A program made the position numbers and the translations under genes. DNA of 64,000 nucleotides from Nicotiana tabacum (Eukaryota > Streptophyta > Magnoliopsida > Solanales > Solanaceae), in contig NC_134102.1 of the NCBI RefSeq assembly GCF_000715075.1, positions 43,285,348 to 43,349,347 of the forward strand. The letters are read 5' to 3'. The notes under the pieces are model-generated. The model made no database searches. It was given only the letters and a program-made list of their open reading frames with translations, and was not told where the DNA came from. This document shows positions 11,715 through 22,965 of the stretch, piece after piece (within the stretch, counting starts at the first letter, position 1; each line of letters starts with the position of its first letter).

Positions 11715-11967
11715 AGTTGGTATCGGAGCCTAGGTTACATAGGTCTCACGAGTCATGAGCAGGTTTAGTAGAGTCTTGCGGATCGGTACGGAGATATCTG
11801 TACTTATCTTCGAGAGCCTGTCGAACCCTTAAGAATCCTCACATTCTTGTATTCTTGTTGTGCGGACTTGTTGATTCCGGTAACTAAACTTCTGTATTAT
11901 ATTCTCTCACAAATGGTGAGGACACGTGCTACCGGACAAGACAGATAGCCACCAGTACCAGGTGCTC
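11715..11967 (+). pseudogene. Primer site, leader and gag start
   Basis: TGGTATCGGAGC (11718-11729) is a primer-binding site for initiator tRNA-Met with one mismatch. The leader (GTTTAGTAGAGTCTTGCGG...) leads to an ATG at 11913 that opens MVRTRATGQDR and then a TAG, the usual start of Tekay/Del-type gag. At about 11967 it switches abruptly to family S LTR sequence, so the rest of gag-pol is deleted. Confidence 0.75.
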
Positions 11968-13716
11968 CGTAGAAGCGGCTTGGTGGCTCGCAGAAGCGAG
12001 TCCGCAGGAGTGGAGGAAGCCATAGAAGTAGGAATGTAGCCGCTTCTGCTATATCGCAAAAGCGGCTAAGTGGCCGCAGAAGCAAGAATACTGGGCAAAT
12101 TATTTAAAAATAAGGGTTTGCTATTTTGCGTCATTTTAAACATTTCAAGCTCGGGTTTGAGCGATTCTTGAGAGGATTTTCGACAGGTTTTTTGAGGTAA
12201 ATCACTTGTGCTAATTTTTGATCAATAATCTTGTTTTCCCATTGAATTTCTCACCTAGTTTATGTATATTTATGGTGGAATTTGGGAGATTGAGGCTAGG
12301 GATTTGGAGAGTTTGATTTGGGGATTTGAGTGATGATTTGGAGTCGGATTTTGGTAAATTTTGTATGGTTGAAATCATGGTTGAATGAGCTTTCGGGTTA
12401 TGTAACTTTTAGGGGATTTTGAGATGTGGGTCCAGGGAGTCGGTTTTTGAGTGGGCATGCACCGTAGGAATTGTGACTTGGTCAATTTCACTAAACTATG
12501 TAGTTGAATAATCTGGTGATTATCTGTACATTCTCCACGTATTAGAAAATTTGAACTGTAAATCAAGTTAGAACTCATGTTTAGACCATATGTTGATACT
12601 ATAGGGTCCCACAGAGGTCTTGTACATGTTGAATTATCTACTAAATTGTTGTTTTTTACCTAGTCATGGTTTTATTTGTATATCATATCTCAGTCTATAT
12701 TGTTCCTTGTTGATACATTATATCACTTCTGTTTGGGCTGATTTTCATGATTTCTGAGAGCTAGAGAGACTGGAGATGTTGATGACTGAGTAAGATCGAG
12801 GGCGTGATTGTGACGATATTTATGAGATCCGCCTGCACGTCGCAGCATGTTTTATTGATTCATGCCAGACTAGGCTTGTTATAGCGCTTGGGTTGAAGGA
12901 TCCCCTCCGAAGTCTGTACACACCCCCGGTGAGCGCAAGTACCTACTGAGTGCTAGCGCCGAGTGACTAATGCTGAGTGCCGAGTACTAAGAGATTGAGA
13001 GGAATGAGTGATTGTGAGGTTGGAGTTAATGGGAGGACTGAGTGATTGTTGCTCTGAGAGGATGCATTTGCTTTTCATTTTTGATGCACTTCAAGTGTCA
13101 TGTATCACGGTCTTGTAATTTCTGAGAGATGATATATTTACTTTCACTTGAAATTGCCATGGATTAACTAATGTGCCCTAAATAGTCAAACTTGAAAGCA
13201 TGCCTACCTTCCTATGTTGAAATTACTGTAATTGAACTATAACTGTGAAGCTTGTCACTACTTTCAGTTCTTTATTTAGCATTGTTACTTACTGAGTTGG
13301 TTGTACTCACGCTACACCCTAAACTTTGTGTGCAGATATAGGTGTTTCCGGACACGGTGAGTGTTGATTCCTTTGCATAGTTGATCGTTTGGAGATTTCA
13401 AGGTAGTTGCTCGGCATTTTCGCAGACCTTGTCTCTCCTTCCCTATCTTTCCGCTTTATGTATTTAGTTTCAGACTATTATTGATAGTACCCGTAGATTT
13501 GTGATGTTTAGACGCTCATGCACTCAGTGACACCCCGATGTTGTGAATTGCTATATTGGTTTCGACTTTTTATCCATTTTGTTTTTTTTGACTTTTGTTG
13601 ATTAAAACCTATGTTATTCTTATTTTTCATTTTAAAATGTGGAAGTATTTTGAAGTGTCGGCTTGCCTAGAACCATGTTAGGCGCCATCACGACAGCTGA
13701 GTTTTGGGTCGTGACA
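11968..13716 (+). mobile_element. Family S LTR, 3' portion
   Basis: Homologous to the 3' part of the LTR at 163-2968, in the opposite orientation. It starts inside the CpG-word array (GCAGAAGCGG words, 11968-12080) and keeps the donor-like GAG|GTAAATCAC (12197-12198). It keeps the block around GTCTGTACACACCCCCGGTG and ends GGGTCGTGACA at 13716. The LTR 5' part (roughly 0.9 kb) is missing, replaced by the gag start at its left. Confidence 0.8.
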
Positions 13717-13931
13717 CTCCACCGAAGAGAAGGCCAGAGTTTTCGAGGACATCGATGTTAGAAAACCTGTTGGTAAGAAATTTGAGCAAGGGGGATTTTA
13801 CTGAGAAAGATGAATTTTGCAGTATGTTCTAAGGAAATTCGAAGAAGATGATGAATTTGTAAAAGTTAAGGGTAAAAGTGATGAGTGATATAGAAGTTTA
13901 TACACGGCAAAATTCGTGGTCATGATTACCT
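13717..13931. other. Unassigned spacer
   Basis: About 215 bp between the family S LTR and the first 614-bp repeat. I see no coding motif or LTR signature. Confidence 0.3.
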
Positions 13932-14545
13932 TAAAAACTGGCGAAACAATCTTTTGAATCATGGGATAACACGTGTTCAGGTTATTAAATACGAGAAGAT
14001 GTGCGTCTTTTCATGTTTTAGAAACCGTTCAGGAACTTTCCCACAAAGAAAAGGGGTGTCATCTACTTCCCCACAACACAAAGCTTTGTCACCAGAAAGT
14101 AAGGCGAATGTCTATATGGGGTAAAATTGGTTAGCGACTGTTGGACCAATGACTAGATATCACGTTGAAATAAAGATAGGTAAGATATAAGTCAGCAAAT
14201 AGTTAGCACCGTATATGAGCATGTAACCAGTGCTGAGTGGCTTTCGAAGGCTTGAAACTGAGAACGAAGGTTTAAAAGTAAGACATCAATTGGAAAAATA
14301 GCATTCAATGAGCAGTCGTTACAAGGAATCTCTTTATTAATGATCAACCGTTATACAAATATCAATAGGAGTTTTATTCTCATTCAAGGAGGGCTTGATT
14401 TTGGGATCTTGTCTCCCAGGATAAAGCTATAAATAGGAAAACCTGCATTCATAGTAGGACAAAAAATCATTTGTACTCAATTCAATAATTTGCTCTCACT
14501 TAATAAAATTTATTTCTTTTTTTTTTGTTCTTAATATCATTCTTA
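13932..14545 (+). repeat. 614-bp tandem repeat, copy 1, LTR-like
   Basis: It begins AAAAACTGGCGAAACAATC and is followed head-to-tail by a nearly identical copy. It contains TATAAATA at 14428-14435 and, further on, CACTTAATAAAATTTATTTC followed by a T-run and TTCTTAATATC. A TATA box followed by an AATAAA-like signal suggests an LTR promoter-terminator cassette, but I cannot find TG...CA ends or a primer site at its boundary. It could be a tandem pair of LTRs or a tandem duplication within one LTR or UTR. Confidence 0.7.
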
Positions 14546-15161
14546 TAAAAACTGGCAAAACAATCTGTTGAATCATAGGATAACTCGTGTTCAGGTTATT
14601 AAATACGAGAAGATGTGCGTCCTTTCAAGTGTTAGAAACCGTTCAGGAACTTTCCCACCAAGAAAAGGGTTGTCATCTACTTCCCCACAATACAAAGTTT
14701 TGTCACCAGAAAGTAAGGGAAATGTCTATATGGGGTAAAATTGGTTAGCGACTGTTGGACCAATGACTAGATATCACGTTGAAATAAAGATAGGTAAGAT
14801 ATGAGTCAGCAAATAGATAACACCGGATATGAGCATGTAACCAATGCTGAGTGACTTCCGAAGGCTTGAAACCGAGAACGAAGGTTTAAAAGTAAGACAT
14901 CAGTTGGAAAAATAGCATTCAATGAGCAGTCGTTACAAGGAATCTCTTTATTGATGATCAACCATTATACAAATATCAATAGGAGTTTTATTCTCATTCA
15001 AGGAGGGCTTGATTTTGGATCTTGTCTCCCAGGATAGAGCTATATATAGGAAAACCTGCATCCATAGTGGGACAAAAAATCATTTGTACTTAATTCAATA
15101 ATTTGCTCTCACTTAATAAAATATCATGCTTTTTTTTTTGTTCTTAATATCCTTCTTATTA
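14546..15161 (+). repeat. 614-bp tandem repeat, copy 2, LTR-like
   Basis: Second unit, starting AAAAACTGGCAAAACAATC with no spacer after copy 1. By eye it differs at a few percent of bases. Its TATA element is TATATATA (15041-15048), and the AATAAAA near 15115 is kept. Neither copy has a long reading frame. Confidence 0.7.
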
Positions 15162-15538
15162 CCGCTTCCGTAGAGGATCATCATACAACCATACATATAT
15201 TTCCTTTGAGTTATTTACATAATCTTGGTCCTATTCTTGTATATTAAATATCTTTAGATCAAATTAATTCTCGTGTCTATAAACCACGTTATAAATTTAA
15301 CTCTACCATTTTACCGAGAAATAAATGTGCACCTTATTATGGATTCAATTAATTCTCATGTTTCGGGATTGTATGGTAGCACTTCTTTTGTAGTAGCTCG
15401 AATCATGTACTAATCTAAACCTGTTATCTACGTACAGTCAACGAACACCAAACGTAAAAAGAGAAAAATAAAATAAAATAAAAAGAAAAATTCCTGAATT
15501 AACACTGCAAACTATTTCAAACACTATTGATTGCCAAT
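15162..15538 (-). other. Probable leader of the tRNA-Asp-primed element
   Basis: AT-rich sequence without reading frames. On the minus strand it lies just downstream of the primer site, so it is probably the untranslated leader, cut off before any gag. Confidence 0.35.
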
Positions 15539-15556
15539 CCCCGGCAGCGACGCCAA
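15539..15556 (-). other. Primer-binding site, tRNA-Asp type
   Basis: The minus strand reads TGGCGTCGCTGCCGGGGA, 16 of 18 identical to the complement of the plant tRNA-Asp 3' end (TGGCGCCGTTGCCGGGGA). It lies four bases downstream of the LTR. This type of primer is typical of Athila and some other Ty3/gypsy elements. Confidence 0.75.
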
Positions 15557-15560
15557 AATT

Positions 15561-16479
15561 TGACGAGCTCGAAACATATACTTAAATTATACTCGCCAAT
15601 TAAATATAGTATAGTATAATATCGTATCCACATGGATTAAATTTAAAGAGTATTCTCGATTAACACTACAAAGATATCACAAGTTATGTCTCTCTCGATT
15701 ACATGAACAAGTGAATATAGATGCAATAATTAAATCATCCAAAAATGCTTTAATATATAAAACTAGAGTTATAAACCACAAAAAATCATCAATACACCAT
15801 ATCCATCAAACCTTAAAGAGAACTACTCCATATATATGGAGAAATTCATCACAAATATAATAAAAGTATAAGAAAACATAAATTCAATCCAAACTCGGGT
15901 CTTGAGTGAGGAAGGAATGATGAAATCCTTGTATTTTTCTCCTTCAACTCTCCTTAGCTTCCTTAGGTCTAAAGTATGTCAAAAGTCCAGAAAATAACGT
16001 TTTTCATGTATTTATACCAAGTAGGGTTGGGCCCAAACGAAACCACCTTCTCCTAGCAGAAATATGACATTGGCTTTGTAAATATTACACAGGCGCGCCG
16101 CATGGGGCAATGTGCCATGCGGGGCATTAGCAGAGAAATCCAGAGAGCTCAACATCTGTCAGGCAACATGTTTTGTACAGCTGCGGAGCACCATGCGCCG
16201 TACCATGTGCCGCGGTGGTAGGATTTTCTTAGAGTACGGTTCAAACTTCAATTTCTGATGTCCAGACTTGCTCCTCGACCCCCAAACACGATCCTGGATT
16301 AATCCCTTGGGCTTTTACTCATACTTAAAAGCTCCAAATAGCTAGAATTACCTCCACAACATCTACATATTTCAGAATCTCTCCTACAAGGCATAAAACA
16401 TGAAATAAGTGCAAAACACTGTAAAGTGCAGTGAATTAGAGTGCAATAAGTGACAACAATACGAGATTATAGCCTACCA
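15561..16479 (-). mobile_element. LTR of a tRNA-Asp-primed (Athila-like) element
   Basis: On the minus strand it begins TGGTAGGCTATAATCTCG (16479) and ends TTTCGAGCTCGTCA (15561), 919 bp. The primer site is immediately downstream. It contains TATAAATA at 16016-16009 and, upstream of that, a GC-rich block of inverted words (GCCGCATGG, CCATGCGGGG, about 16088-16215). It is the 5' LTR of a minus-strand element whose body is missing. The 16479 boundary is inferred from TG and from where the RNase H frame to its right resumes. Confidence 0.7.
16009..16016 (-). promoter_or_regulatory. TATA box of the Athila-like LTR
   Basis: TATAAATA on the minus strand (CTTGGTATAAATACATGAA), about 70-80 bp downstream of the CpG-word block at 16088-16215 and mid-LTR, a normal place for an LTR core promoter. 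Confidence 0.55.
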
Positions 16480-16865
16480 TAAAGTTCCTAATTACATTAC
16501 CGTAGGTGGTTTTAATATGATGCCCAGCCCGGACCCCTTCGCGTTGGAAGCACCGTCCCTGAATAATGTCCAGATCCCTGAGCTAATCCTCAAAGTGTGC
16601 AGTAATTCATTCTCAACATCGGGGACCAAGGTCGGCGTAATGTCGGCCACAAAGTCAGAAAAAATCTGAGATTTTATGGCGGTTCGGGGTTTGTACTCGA
16701 TATCGTACCCTCTAATTTCTACGTCATATTTGGCCAACCGGCCCGAGAGCTCAGGCTTATGCATGACATTCCTCAGTGGGTACGAAGTCATGACATATAT
16801 GGGGTTCCATAGAAAGCATGATTTTAATTTCCTAGAAGCGCTTACTAAGGCGAGCGCTAATTATT
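16480..16865 (-). pseudogene. Tat/Ogre-type RNase H fragment
   Basis: A 99-aa open frame (16492-16791) encodes PLRNVMHKPELSGRLAKYDV and later IWTLFRDGASNAKGSGLGII. It spans the end of the first RNase H, a connector and the start of the additional RNase H characteristic of the Tat/Ogre lineage (D in RDGASN). Upstream codons continue to about 16865. Truncated on the right by the E1 LTR and on the left by the Athila-like LTR. Confidence 0.82.
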
Positions 16866-19375
16866 TGTCATGCCCCGACCACGTGGAGCGCGACCGATGC
16901 TCAACAGAGTTACCCCGGTCGAGTAAACTTGCACAGTGCCGTCTACCCAACTCACCCATAAACAAAGAGAAGAATACAATTCATTAACTAGATAGTAAGA
17001 AGTCATCTGAATAACACCAGTTCATTTCCATTAGTTACGTTATTAACAAGTTTCTAAAACATACATTGTACAATCATAGTTAAAGTGGAACAGATGATAT
17101 AATTACAACATTTTTAGTTTAGCCTTCCCAAAAAGAGATACAACCCACTCTATGTCTACGGATACTTTAACAGGAACAAAGGAGTGCTATGATAGTGCCG
17201 ACAACAAGGCCCCTACTATACCTCAAAAATTCTATGTGCAAAGGATAAGAGACACAGGACCCTGAAATGAAGTGGGGCTCACCAAGTCAGTTGAGGAGAG
17301 GGTGTGCTGCTATCACTGATCAATGCCACATGTTATGGAACCACCTGCATCAATTAAAGATGCAGCGCCCCCAGTAAAAGGGAAGTTAGTACATATGGAA
17401 TAGTAATAGTATGTAAAACTAAACACCCTCTCAGTTGAACGAGCACCAGTAAACGGAGAATAAAACATGAAATAAATAAGAGACTCAGATAGTAACAAGG
17501 TATCAAGTTAGGGAAAGGTAAATTTCAAGTAAGTTTCAGTAGTTTAAGTTGGGGTATCTTCAGCACCGATACACCATCGTGTTTTAGCACGGAGTCGGAT
17601 CACAGCCCGACCGGGTAAGCCTTCTCACCCCGAGACATACACTCACGATACCACTATGTGCGCGGCATGGCGTCTGATCTCAGCACGATCAGCTAAACCG
17701 TCTCACCACAATGTCGTGTGGGTCGACATCACATCACATCTCACTAGCAATAATCTCATCCCATTTAAGGGGAAACATCTCAACACACAAATCGCATCCC
17801 ATATAGGTGAAACAATTTCATCACATTAACATGGGGATTTACCCCTCAATCACTCCTACAACGATACGTGTATTTTTGGGGATAGGTTGTTCCGACCTAC
17901 CCTTTCTCAGAGGCTAAATGATACTTCAAAGGCATTTGTTAGTAAAATGATTTACCACTCATTTCATATTCTTTTACAAGTCATTCATTTTATTGGCACC
18001 ATTGGCCTTACCGCAATATCATCCTTGGCACGTAGGTCGTACTTTATAATTCATGCTGACTATTTCACTTTCAAACATTAACACTGATTGTCAACAACAA
18101 ACATTTCTATTCAAGACTTTTAAGCACACATTTGAGCAACTTAGGGTCTTAGGCACATGTGATTTCTTACACAACTTGATATGATCATCTTCATTTGGGC
18201 TTGAGTTGAAGTCACAACATTTCAATACATGCTCATACTTTGAACACGCTCCTAAAGAATAACATAATACGATAAGAATATTTCCTAACACATTTTGAAC
18301 ATATTCATATATATACATCTTTCGACACCAAACTTATTCAGAAAAGTCAATTCATAATGGACAACTCATGACTTACAAGAACATCATAGGAATTCTATTC
18401 TAAGAGAGAAGTTTAGCCAACATACCTTGCATCGAGCTTTATAAATTACTACAATGTTTCGGAAATCTTAGCCACTTCGATCTATTTAGAGATATAGCAA
18501 AATTGAACACAAATTAGGAAGGAGTTCATAGTTCTAGCTCACTTGAGAATTTTATCAAACACTACCTGTGCATTAATGTTTCAAGGTCCTCCTATGGTGG
18601 ATTCCTTCATCCCACTACCCAAATGAGCTCAACAATCTTTCCACTACCCTTGATGGTACATACATGTAAAATAAACAACTCTCACACCCAGTAATTTGAT
18701 TGGCTTGTTACCTATTTTCAGTTAAAATAACGAAATTGGGGGCTAGGGAGTAGAATCCTTCCTCTAGGATGAACACCTAGTGAATTATTTTTGTAAATTC
18801 TTCAACCTTGAGCAAGAATTGATGAATGATAAGCTTATGAACTTCCACTCTCACTCTATGGAACTCACTCTCTCTAGAAATAAATTTTAACCTTCTAAAA
18901 AGACCCCTAGGACTGTTTTCTAAGAATAGGGTCGGGTTCAAAAATTAGAAAAAATGTAGCCCCGATGCAGATCTACTGTCGCATATGCAACCGCATAGCA
19001 CTTTTGCGGTCCGCAAAATGGGTCGCATAATGGCCCTCCATAACTGGGCTCCCATGCCTCACTCTGCACCGGTCTGCGGTCCGCAAAACTGCCCTTCAGA
19101 ATTTTTTGTACTGGGTCTGTGATACGTTATGCGGCCCGCAAAATAATTATGCGGCCGCATAATGGATTGCATAACATTTTTCAAGATTTCTGCATCAGTC
19201 TGCGGCATATCTGTGGCCCGCAGATCGGTTCTATGACCGCAGAATGGTCCACAGATACGCCCTGCACTTCCAAAACCTTTCTTCAATTCTACAATGCACT
19301 GTTCAACCCAATGCATAAGTCTACTTCGGCACCACAAAACCCCAAGTTTTAGGTAAAATTTTACGGGGCGTTTCA
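16866..19375 (-). repeat. E1 3' LTR, 2510 bp
   Basis: It begins TGAAACGCCCCGTAAAATTT right after the polypurine tract and ends GGTCGGGGCATGACA. The CpG-palindrome array is at about 18960-19240, including the 18-bp palindrome at 19146-19163. The hairpin CTGCATC-N7-GATGCAG is at 17345-17365. The expected splice donor near 18766 reads GAG|GAAGG, so its GT is lost. Frames within (for example 18091-18318) have no support as genes. Confidence 0.88.
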
Positions 19376-19388
19376 TCCTCCCCCACTT
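19376..19388 (-). other. E1 polypurine tract
   Basis: AAGTGGGGGAGGA on the minus strand immediately precedes the 3' LTR start and would prime plus-strand DNA synthesis. It lies after the conserved CATTCGTGGACAAATGATC stretch. Confidence 0.8.
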
Positions 19389-19762
19389 AAGATCATTTGT
19401 CCACGAATGAGGTCTATAATCCGCCATTAGGAACCAATGTAACTCAGCTGCTATAACACACCAACAGTTCTAACTTTTGACTAACTCCCCAAATTTCCAA
19501 ACTTTTCGCCAGAGTTTCTCTTATAACTGGGTCTATCTAACTGTTAGGAAATCCCTGAAACCAACACTAACAACAAATACATGAACCAATAACGTAACAT
19601 AACATAAACATAATGTCAACTGTGGCCTTACGAGCAGTATATGACCAAAAGGAAAGACCCTTAATATCAACTATACAAATGATACATAATTTATAAAAGT
19701 TAAACTCTTAGCATTTTCATAGCACACAACTTTATAAATACATGACTATTCAAACAAATGTG

Positions 19763-19925
19763 GGTATTTCTTCTTTATTTCTTCCTCGGCCTCCCTGGTA
19801 GCCTCTTCATCTTGCTAGTTCCGCCATAGTACATTCACGGATGCAATTTCTTTATTTCTCAACTTAAGAACTTGCCTATCAATAATGGAAACTATATTTT
19901 CATCATAAGTCAATTATTCATCAAC
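19763..19925 (-). pseudogene. E1 chromodomain (integrase C-terminus)
   Basis: Minus-strand codons read SIIDRQVLKLRNKEIASVNV, then LWRN, a stop, QDEEATREAEEEIKKKYPHL. This is the C-terminal chromodomain of Tekay/Del-type integrases, thought to steer integration to chromatin. A TAG replaces the Gln after WRN, a second stop precedes LTYDE, and the conserved Trp of the ATWEAEEE motif is Arg, probably disrupting the aromatic pocket. Confidence 0.8.
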
Positions 19926-20891
19926 CTCAATAATCTCAACCGGAACAATAAGTATCGGATCTCCGACCACCTTCTTCAACATGGATACATGAAATACCGG
20001 GTGAACTAAAGACATCTCTAGAGGTAGTTCAAGCCTGTAAGCCAGCTGACCAATCCTCTGAATGATGTTGTACGGTCTAACATACCTCGGACTCAATTTC
20101 TCTTTCTTACAGAACCGCATTATACCCTTCATAGCGGAAACATTCAATAATACCCAATCATCTTCTTTGAACTCCTAATCCGTACGACGAACATCTAAAT
20201 AGGACTTCTGATGACTCTGAGTAGTTTTTAACCATTCTGTAATGATCTTAACTTTTTCCATAGCTTGATGCACGGGGTCTGGCATTATCAACTCCGCTTT
20301 CACAATCTTGAACCACCCAATGTGAGATCTACATCTCCTATCATATAAAGCCTCGAACGGTGCCATCTGAATGCTATCATGATAACTGTTGTTGTAGGAA
20401 AACACTATGAGCGGCAAATGATAATCCCAACTACCTTTATAGTCAAGAACACAAGCGCGCAACATATCCTCAAACGTCTGATTAGTGCGATCTGCCTGCC
20501 CGTCAGTCTAAGGGTGAAAGGCTATACTCATATTCACTTGAGTACCCAAACCTTGCTAAAACCTCTTCCAAAATTTTGCCGTGAACTGTACCCCTCAATT
20601 TGAGATAATAGAAATTGGAGTGCCATGCAACCTGACGATTTCCTTGATATACAACTTAGCAGGATGTTCCTCTATGTCGGTAGCCTTAACAGGTAAGAAG
20701 CGAGCTGATTTTGTAGAGCCCGCGTGCACAAAATACCTAGAAGTGTGAGCCTCGGTCATGATTCTTTCCCAAAAACCATCCACATTTGGAACACATAGAC
20801 GCCCTTGGTACCTTCGGGTACCATCATCCATGCCCAGAGAAAAGGCCACGGTCTTATGTTTATGAATCTCCTCCTTCAATTGTACCAACAA
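19926..20891 (-). pseudogene. E1 integrase, internally deleted
   Basis: The N-terminal frame (20595-20891) passes from the H2C2 region HTSRYFVHAGSTK directly to SARFLPVKATD. Compared with E2, about 250 bp are gone, removing the CxxC pair and the first catalytic Asp. After a stop region the next frame (20175-20465) has MLRACVLDYKGSWDYHLPL and FEALYDRRCRS. The 19914-20147 frame has MKGIMRF, PRYVRPYNIIQRIG and HPVFHVSMLKKV, the integrase C-terminal fold. No working integrase is possible. Confidence 0.85.
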
Positions 20892-20903
20892 TGAATCGTT
20901 ATA

Positions 20904-21473
20904 TTACTTCTCCTTGACTTCCACCACAAGCAGTGATTCAGCCTTATTTTGTACAATCACCCCTTCTTCACTAGAGTTCGCAAGATGAACTCCCAAACTA
21001 GCCACCAGATGAACCTCCTTGGCCAAAAGCCTTTGATATGCTTCCAAGTGAGCCAAACTACCCATAGATTTTCGGCTAACAACACCCGCCATAACATTAG
21101 CCTTCCCCGAATGACATAGGATATAGATTTCGTAATCATTGAGTAACTCAAGCCATCTTCTCTGCCTATGATTCAATTCCTTTTGTTTGAAAATATATTG
21201 AAGACTCTTATGGTCCGTGAATATATCCACATGGACCCCATAAAGATAATGACACCAAATCTTCAATGCAAATACCATCGCCGCAAGCTCTAAGTCATGT
21301 GTTGGATAGTTTTTTTCATGATTCTTGAGTTGCCTAGAAGCATAATCTATGACCTTGACATGTTGCATTAATGCACACCAAAGTCCGATTCTTGAAGCAT
21401 CACAATACACCACAAACCCACTTGTACCCTCTGGTATGGTCAACACTGGTACCATAGCTAATCTTGATTTCAA
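20904..21473 (-). pseudogene. E1 RNase H and connector
   Basis: A 189-aa open frame. It shows [14 protein letters not shown] (first Asp), [16 protein letters not shown] (Glu) and [16 protein letters not shown] (Asp). The last motif, VADALS in relatives, reads MAGVVS, so the fourth acidic residue is Gly. It follows the RT frame after a short stop-containing gap where a TAG replaces a Gln codon. The C-terminal part is the RNase H-integrase connector. Confidence 0.88.
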
Positions 21474-21524
21474 CTATTGGAAGCTCCTTTCATAAGCATC
21501 TGACCAATGGAACTTAACCACTTT

Positions 21525-22965
21525 CTACGTCAATTTAGTCAACAGAAAGGCAAGAGTAGAGAACCCCTCCATAAACTTCCTGTAATACCCCGCTAGGCCT
21601 AAGAAACTATGAATTTCTGCTAGGGTTGTAGGTCTAGGCCAATTCTTCACAACTGCAATCTTCTGAGGATCAACCTCAATTCCTTTCATAGAAAAGACAT
21701 GACCCAAGAACGTGATAGATTCAAGCCAGAATTCACATTTTGAAAACTTCGCATATAGCTTGTGCTGATACATGGTCTGTAGAATAGCCCTGAGATGACC
21801 AGCATGGTCCTCTCGACTTCGCGAATATACAAGTATATCGTCAATAAACCCTATCACGAATGAGTCAAGAAATGGCTTGAAGACTCGATTCATAAGATCC
21901 ATGAAAGTTGTCGGGGCATTTGTTAGCCTAAAAGACATTACCAGAAATTCAAAGTACCCATACCGGGTCCTGAAAGTTGTTCTCAGAATATCCTGCCCCC
22001 TAATCTTCAATTGGTGATACCCGAATATTAAATCAATCTTGAAGAAATACTTAGCACCCTGCAATTGGTCAAATAAATCATCTATCCTTGGAAGTGAGTA
22101 TTTATTCTTGAATGTGACCTTGTTGAGCTGCCCATAGTCAATACACATTCTCAGTGACCCATCTTTATTTCTTACAAAAAGGATTGGTACGCCCCAAGGC
22201 GACACACTCGGCCGGATGAAACCCTTCTCTAACAAATCCATCCGTTGTTCCTTTAGCTCCTTCAATTCCGTATGTGCCATTATGTAGGATGGAATAAATA
22301 TAGGCTGCATTCCTAGCATCCACTCAATCCCAAAATCAATCTCCCTGTTTAGCGGGATCCTAGGGAGCTCAATCGGTAAGACTTCCAAAAATTCATTCAC
22401 AACCGGCACAGATTCAAGTGCAGGTGCCTCAACATTGGTGACCGTAACCTGGTCCAAATGGTAGATACACCCTTTCTTAATCATCGTTGTGGCCTTAAGG
22501 TAAGAAATAAATCTACCCTCCAGCACCACATCACCCCCCTTACATTCAATCACTGACTCATTTGGAAATTCAAACCTAATGATTCTGGTTTGACAGTCAA
22601 GCTTGGAAAAACATGAATAAAGCCAATCAATTCCCATTATTACATCAAAATCAACCATTCCCAATTCCATGAGATCGGCCATGGTGTCCCGTCCACGCAC
22701 CGTGACAACACAATCCCTATAAACTCGCACGGCCATAATAGACTCACCAATAAGAGGAGATATAGAGAACGGCTCGTGGAGTTATTCCAGTTCTATCCCA
22801 AATCCCATAGCAACATCAGGAGTGACATACAATAAAGTGGAACCGGGATCAATAAGAGCATACACATCATGAAATTGGACATTCAATAAACCTACGACAA
22901 TATCTGGAGAAGCCTTTGAACTCTAGCAACCCCTCATAACATATAAAAGGCTAGGTCCTCCCGAA
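21525..22965 (-). pseudogene. E1 protease and reverse transcriptase
   Basis: A 403-aa open frame (21525-22736) covers the end of protease ([10 protein letters not shown], about residues 31-40) and a full RT. RT landmarks are [12 protein letters not shown] (about 197-207), the first catalytic Asp in FKIDL (about 232-236), [14 protein letters not shown], and FIDDILVYS (about 297-305) with both catalytic Asp. Upstream in the same frame are ALIDPGS (protease active site, about 22835-22860) and one TAA in a former Gln codon near 22782. The Met at 22736 is therefore not a true start; protease-RT was one continuous polyprotein. The longest intact coding stretch of the window. Confidence 0.9.

Noticed and set aside
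15539..16479. Complete Athila element
   Set aside because: Only one LTR, a primer site and some leader are visible; no gag-pol of that type lies to the left.
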